Assembly (NCBI GenBank): GCA_937949585.1
Contig: CALEDW010000154.1
Location: forward strand, 1 to 9,211
Length of the DNA: 9,211 nt
Direction: 5' to 3'
Source of the DNA: an uncultured Acidimicrobiia bacterium
GTDB lineage: Bacteria; Actinomycetota; Acidimicrobiia; IMCC26256; CALEDW01
The position numbers and the translations under genes are program-made. The notes beneath the pieces were generated by a model, which was not told where the DNA came from, searched no databases, and saw nothing but the letters and a program-made list of their open reading frames with translations. Within the stretch, counting starts at the first letter, position 1. Each line of letters opens with the position of its first letter. This document shows positions 5,681-9,211 of this stretch, piece by piece.

Positions 5681-6460
5681 ATGGGGCGCCTGGAGGGCAA
5701 GGTCGCGATCGTCACCGGGGCCGGGCAGGGCATCGGCCTCGCCTACGCCCGGCGGTTCCTCGACGAGGGCGCCCGGGTGGTGGTGGCCGAGATCGACGAG
5801 GAGCGCGCGGCGCGGGCCATGGCGGCCCTCGAGGCCGGGGATCGAGCCCGGTTCGTGCGCACCGACATCTCCGACGAGGACTCTGCCCGGGCCTGCGCGG
5901 CGGCGACCGTCGAGGCCTTCGGCACCATCGACATCCTCGTGAACAACGCCGCGCTCTACTACGACATCGACAACGCCGACAACAGCTTCGCCTACCTGCG
6001 CCGGGTCTTCGACGTGAACCTGCACGGCGCCTGGCTCATGACCCGGGCGGTGGCGCCCACGATGGTGGGGAACCGCTACGGGCGGATCATCAACCAGTCG
6101 TCCGATGCCGCCTACCTCTACAACCTGGCCCCGACCGAGCCGGAGTTCCGGGAGGTCGGGGCGTTCTCCTACTCGCAGACGAAGTGGGGGGTGATCGGCC
6201 TCACGAAGTTCCTCGCCTCCCAGCTCGGCCAGTACAACGTCACGGTGAACTGCATCGCCCCCGGCGTGACGATGACCGAGGCGACCCGCAAGATCGTCCC
6301 CGAGCAGTTCATCGGGATGATCCCCATGATGAGCGCGATGAAGCAGCCCTTGGAGCCGGAGGACCTCACCGGCGCGGCGGTGTTCTTCGCGTCCGACGAC
6401 GCCCGCCTGGTCACCGGCCAGGTGCTCTGCGTCGACGGCGGTACCTGCATGCCGGCCTGA
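5681..6460 (+). CDS. SDR-family oxidoreductase
   Basis: A 259-residue classical short-chain dehydrogenase of normal length. TGAGQGIG (12-19) binds the dinucleotide, and acidic residues after beta-2 (AEID, 36-39) favour NAD(H). NNAA is at 88-91; the catalytic Tyr164 and Lys168 are in YSQTK, with Ser140/141 in INQSSDAA. The C-terminus ends in the usual VTGQVLCVDGG (244-254). The segment between the catalytic Ser and Tyr is about ten residues longer than the usual spacing of 13, with an inserted aromatic and acidic loop (YLYNLAPTEPEF), which should shape the substrate pocket. ATG 5681 comes 2 nt after the MaoC stop, so the two genes are surely co-transcribed. A 3-hydroxyacyl-CoA or alcohol dehydrogenase role within the same pathway is likely; the substrate cannot be read. 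Convergent with the small ORF at 6508-6738. Confidence 0.92.
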   Translation: MGRLEGKVAIVTGAGQGIGLAYARRFLDEGARVVVAEIDEERAARAMAALEAGDRARFVRTDISDEDSARACAAATVEAFGTIDILVNNAALYYDIDNADNSFAYLRRVFDVNLHGAWLMTRAVAPTMVGNRYGRIINQSSDAAYLYNLAPTEPEFREVGAFSYSQTKWGVIGLTKFLASQLGQYNVTVNCIAPGVTMTEATRKIVPEQFIGMIPMMSAMKQPLEPEDLTGAAVFFASDDARLVTGQVLCVDGGTCMPA

Positions 6461-6473
6461 GTCGCCGGTCGGG

Positions 6474-6503
6474 CCGCCCGTCGAGCGCGGTGCGACCGGG
6501 CGG
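6474..6503. terminator. Hairpin between convergent genes, candidate bidirectional terminator
   Basis: In the 47-bp gap after the SDR stop, CCGCCC (6474-6479) pairs with GGGCGG (6498-6503). Stacked inside it, GTCG (6480-6483) pairs with CGAC (6493-6496), with a single bulged C at 6497. This gives a 10-bp, nearly all-GC stem with a 9-nt loop. No T-tract follows. The position between convergent genes supports a terminator; activity is inferred. Confidence 0.5.
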
Positions 6504-6507
6504 GGTC

Positions 6508-6738
6508 TCAGCGGGTGAGGATCGCCGCCAGCACCGCCGACACGGCCGCGGCGGCGAGCAGCCGGTCGGGATCCGACCAGGCGGATCGGCGCGGCTCGGT
6601 GCGGCGGGGCACGGGGCCGAGCCCGCAGCCCAGGTCGACCCACTCGACGGGGCGGGCCGGCACCCGGACGCTCAGTGCCGGGCCGGTCGTGGCGCCGGTC
6701 TGCGGTGCACCTCGCCGCCGCCGCACGGTCCCCATCAT
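6508..6738 (-). CDS. Small hypothetical protein with hydrophobic C-terminal tail
   Basis: A 76-residue ORF that I do not recognise. It starts MMGTVRRRRG (strongly basic), has a proline- and arginine-rich middle with WVDLGCGLG (33-41), and ends in a hydrophobic stretch of about 16 residues (LLAAAAVSAVLAAIL, roughly 60-74) followed by TR. This could be a tail-anchored membrane protein. About nine in ten codons end in G or C, as expected for a real gene here, though overall GC is so high that this is weak support. ATG 6738 lies 3 nt after the TAG stop of the beta-helix gene and in the same frame, so translation could be coupled. It could also be a detached C-terminal anchor of the beta-helix protein, or a chance ORF. 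No ribosome site of its own is obvious. Confidence 0.5.
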   Translation of the reverse strand: MMGTVRRRRGAPQTGATTGPALSVRVPARPVEWVDLGCGLGPVPRRTEPRRSAWSDPDRLLAAAAVSAVLAAILTR

Positions 6739-6741
6739 GCC

Positions 6742-8126
6742 CTACGGCGCAGGCCGGAACGACCGGACGAACAGGACGGGGTCCCGCGGGGGTTCGGGCC
6801 CCGCCACCAGCGTCGCCACCGACGGGTCACCGAAGGGGTCCGTCCAGACGAGGTTGCCCGACTCGGTGGTGTCGAGGTGGCCGGCGAACCACCGGTAGGC
6901 GTCGGGCCGCCCGGCGACCCACGCCCGGTTGGCCTCCAGCACCGTGGCGGTGACCGGACGGCCGAGCACCCGGGTGCGCGGCCCGGTGCCGACGAGCACC
7001 GCTGCGCCGTCGGGGTCGCCGGTGATCACGGTGGTGGCGCGCACCGTGGTCCGGTCGTCCTCCACCCGGATGCCGTAGGTGGCGCCGGTGACGGTGTCGG
7101 CGACCACCTCGTTGCCGGTGGCGGGGTCGAGGTGAACGGCCAGCAGCGGCCCCGACTCGTAGGTGGGGTCCGAGCAGTCCATGAACACCTGGTTCTCGCC
7201 CTGGCGGGACGCGATCCACACCCCCGTGCGCCCGCTGCGGATCACGTTGGCCTCGATGCGGTTGCCGGTGGCGCCGGTGCGGCGCACCCAGTGGGTGGCG
7301 GGACGGCTCGTGACGTACTCCCCGCAGTTCTTGTACAGGAAGATCCCCCCGGCGCTGTGCTCCTCGACCAGGTTGTCGCGGATCACGGTGCCGCTCGAGC
7401 CGTCCACGGCGATGCCCTCCCGGCCCGTGGACAGGTACCGGAACTCGACGCCGTCGACGGTGAAGGGGATCCCCTCGGGTCGGACGTCGCCGTACCCGTT
7501 GTGGTGGACCCAGGAGTCCTCCACGACGTGGTCCCGCGACCCGGCCTCCAGGTAGATCCCGACGCCGCCGGCGCCGGCCACCTCGACGCGGCGGACGGTG
7601 ACCTCGGCGGTGTAGGCGTCGAGGAAGATCCCCGAGCCTCGGGAGCGGTAGACGTGGGTGTCCTCGATCCTCACCCGGCGCAGCGGGGTGTCGAACTCGG
7701 TGCCGGGGGCGAGGTCCCGGAACCCGTCGCGGGTCACCCGGATGCCGTTGAGGAACCCGACGGTGACGCAGCCGCGGATCGTCACGTCTTCCAGGGCCCG
7801 GGTCGCGGGGCTGCGCACGGCGATGCCGACGGGCCGCGGGGCGTCGGGAGGCTCCACGACGTGCGCGCCCCGGCAGTCGAGGCCGACCCCGGACGCGGTG
7901 ATCTCGATCCGGCCCGCCCAGGTGCACGAGGGGTCGAGCGCGGTGTCGACGGTGATCTCGATCCGGGGTCGTCGGCGTGCCCGCAGTCGAGGGTGACCGC
8001 ACCGGGGTCCGGGTCGGGACGCACCGGCACCGCCCGGACCGTCCAGGGAACGCACCCGCCGGCCGGCGCCGCCGTGGCGAGCAGCCCGAGCACGACCGGC
8101 CGACCCGACCGGTGGCGTCGGTGCAC
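6742..8126 (-). pseudogene. Secreted right-handed parallel beta-helix repeat protein, interrupted by an apparent 1-nt frameshift
   Basis: The product is split over two frames. From GTG 8126 one frame gives a basic N-terminus and hydrophobic segment (RPVVLGLLATAAPAGGC, residues 9-25), a Sec signal or poorly matching lipoprotein signal, then TLDCGHADDP (45-54). The sense then moves to a second frame, RIEITVDTALDPSCTW, running to TAG 6742. Adding one base at the four-G run 7965-7968 (plus strand) restores one 461-residue protein; the second frame has no good start of its own. The body (about 85-400) is a series of beta-helix turns, for example GIAVRSPATRALEDVTIRGC, VEDSWVHHNGYG, TVIRDNLVEEHSAGGIFLYKN and GNRIEANVIRSGRTGVWIASR. 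Such folds bind or cleave polysaccharide, but no catalytic signature is recognised. The start directly follows the CoA-transferase stop. A sequencing error is as likely as a true mutation, in which case the gene is intact. Confidence 0.8.
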
Positions 8127-9211
8127 CTAGCGGAGCGTATCGCGGAGCTCGGCTAGTTCGGACGGCCCGAGCCCGAGGAGGTCCTCGCACACCCGCTCGG
8201 TGTCCTGGCCGAGGGTGGGGCCGGGCCGGTCGTAGCCGCTCGGGGCGTCGGAGAGGCGGAACCCGCCCCGCTCGTACAGGCCCGGTCCCAGCACGGGGTG
8301 GTCGAGCGGCTCGAAGTGGCCCCGATGGCTGAGCTGCGGGTCGTCGTGGAGGTCCCCGAAGTCGGCGACCGGCACCGCTTCCAGTCCCGCGGCCTGCAGC
8401 GTCTCCGCCACCTCCGTGCGGGTGCGGGTCGCGCACCAGCCGGCGACGTCGCCGCCGGTGACGGCCCGGAGCCGGGCGAGCTCGTCGTCGTCCCACGCCG
8501 CGATCGCCACCCAACGGTCGTCGATGGGGGTGCCGTCCGGCCCGGGCTCGGGCCGACAGGCGAACAGCCCGTGGAGGGCGGCGGTGGGGTCCTCGTTGCC
8601 GCGACGTTCGCGCACCACCCCGTCGCCCTGGAAGGCCAGCAGCCAGGGGGTGAGGGTGTAGACCGCGGCCTCCACCTGGCTGAGGTCCACGTAGCAGCCC
8701 CGCCCGGTGCGGTGCCGCCAGCGGAGCGCCGCCGCCAGCGCGGCGGCCAGGAACCGGGGGGCGAGCGAGTCGGTGATCGTGCCGTGCGGTCCCACGGGGG
8801 CCCGGTCGGGCCAGCCGGTGAGGAGGTTGTACCCGGCCAGCGCCGCGCCCTGCCCCCCGAAGCCGGGGTAGTCGCGCAGCGGACCGCTGTGGCCGCACAG
8901 CGAGGAGGACGCCATCACGAGGTCGGGCCGTTCGGCGGCGAGCGAGGCGTGGTCGAGGCCGAGCCCGGCGAGGGCCCGGGGCGCGAAGTTCTCCACCACC
9001 GCGTCGGCCCACTCCAGCGCGAGGCGCCGGGCGAGCTCGCGGCCTTCGGGGCGCTTGAGGTTGATCGCCACGGAGCGCTTCCCGGCGTTCAGCCCGTCGA
9101 ACATCGCCGAGCCCTCGAGGCCGTGCGGGGTGTCGGGCCCGAGGGCGTAGAGGCGCAGGAAGTCGGGCCGGGCCCGGCTCTCGATCCGCAGCACGGACGC
9201 GCCGTGCTCGG
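8127..9211 (-). CDS. CaiB/BaiF family CoA-transferase (class III), N-terminus cut by window edge
   Basis: The 360 visible residues cover all but roughly the first 25-40 of a family III CoA-transferase, which moves CoA between acyl-CoA and free acid in the cytoplasm. The visible protein opens with EHGASVLRIES, matching the family's first Rossmann strand, so GTG 9194 is an internal codon and the real start lies beyond base 9211. Further family segments are LNAGKRSVAINL, ADAVVENFAPRAL, GLGLDHASL, PDLVMASSSLCGHSGP and RTGRGCYVDLSQVEA. The Asp of ITDSLAP (codon at 8771-8769) sits where the catalytic Asp169 of formyl-CoA transferase is expected once the missing N-terminus is allowed for. The C-terminus is normal (GPTLGQDTERVCEDLLG). 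It is followed with zero spacing by the beta-helix gene. Alpha-methylacyl-CoA racemases belong to the same superfamily, so racemisation is an alternative to CoA transfer. The acid handled is unknown. Confidence 0.92.
   Translation of the reverse strand, partial: EHGASVLRIESRARPDFLRLYALGPDTPHGLEGSAMFDGLNAGKRSVAINLKRPEGRELARRLALEWADAVVENFAPRALAGLGLDHASLAAERPDLVMASSSLCGHSGPLRDYPGFGGQGAALAGYNLLTGWPDRAPVGPHGTITDSLAPRFLAAALAAALRWRHRTGRGCYVDLSQVEAAVYTLTPWLLAFQGDGVVRERRGNEDPTAALHGLFACRPEPGPDGTPIDDRWVAIAAWDDDELARLRAVTGGDVAGWCATRTRTEVAETLQAAGLEAVPVADFGDLHDDPQLSHRGHFEPLDHPVLGPGLYERGGFRLSDAPSGYDRPGPTLGQDTERVCEDLLGLGPSELAELRDTLR

Noticed and set aside
5468..6643. 391-codon minus-strand open frame
   Set aside because: Antisense to the MaoC-like and second SDR genes, both of which have clear motifs on the plus strand.
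7764..7784. A second TGACG...CGTCA inverted pair
   Set aside because: The spacer is 11 nt rather than 4 and it lies inside the beta-helix coding region, so it is most likely chance.
6184..8130. 648-codon plus-strand open frame
   Set aside because: It overlaps the end of the second SDR in another frame and is antisense to the beta-helix gene. No family resemblance; biased composition.
6742..9012. A 756-residue single protein spanning the CoA-transferase region and the beta-helix
   Set aside because: Its first half is an off-frame reading of the CoA-transferase gene with Arg/Pro/Gly-rich nonsense sequence. Only the part below about 7965 has beta-helix character, and that joins better to the signal-peptide frame by one inserted base.
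1..9211. tRNA, rRNA, CRISPR array, insertion sequence, phage or defence genes
   Set aside because: None was seen on reading both strands. There are no regular direct repeats, transposase motifs or tRNA-like cloverleaf sequences, and nearly all of the window is accounted for by the metabolic genes listed.

Overview
The window is very GC-rich, dense bacterial DNA. Codon third positions are almost always G or C, genes abut or overlap, and there are many actinobacterial-type CoA-metabolism families. This points to a high-GC actinobacterium; an Acidimicrobiia-like or mycobacterium-like lineage is plausible, but that is inference. There are no RNA genes, insertion sequences, CRISPR arrays or other mobile elements that I can see.

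Layout. (1) 1-1449, minus: an acyl-CoA synthetase (AMP-forming) that runs off the left edge just short of its C-terminus. (2) 1448-2095, plus: a TetR-family regulator, divergent from the synthetase. The two ATG codons overlap in the tetranucleotide CATG, so there is no intergenic promoter region. (3) 2160-5083, minus: a tight three-gene operon read right to left, consisting of a (3R)-hydroxyacyl-CoA-type SDR, a crotonase-fold protein and an SCP2-type thiolase-like protein. (4) 5084-5153: a short divergent control region with the palindrome TGACG-TCGG-CGTCA and a Shine-Dalgarno sequence on each side. (5) 5154-6460, plus: a MaoC-N (FAS1-like dehydratase) hot-dog protein and a second SDR. (6) 6508-9211, minus: a CaiB/BaiF CoA-transferase entering from the right edge, then a secreted parallel beta-helix protein broken by an apparent one-base frameshift, then a small ORF with a hydrophobic tail.

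How the genes may work together. A CoA ligase and/or CoA-transferase would activate a carboxylic acid. The crotonase, MaoC-like protein, SDRs and thiolase-like protein would then carry out beta-oxidation-like steps, probably under TetR control. The substrate cannot be named from sequence. The most interesting feature is that the three enzymes expected to do hydration and thiolysis all lack the canonical catalytic residues of their families: the crotonase has Tyr and His where both Glu should be, the MaoC protein has Tyr where His should be, and the thiolase has Gly/Ser where the nucleophilic Cys should be. The set may therefore do something other than textbook beta-oxidation, such as retro-aldol cleavage, hydrolysis or isomerisation, or it may depend on partner subunits outside the window.
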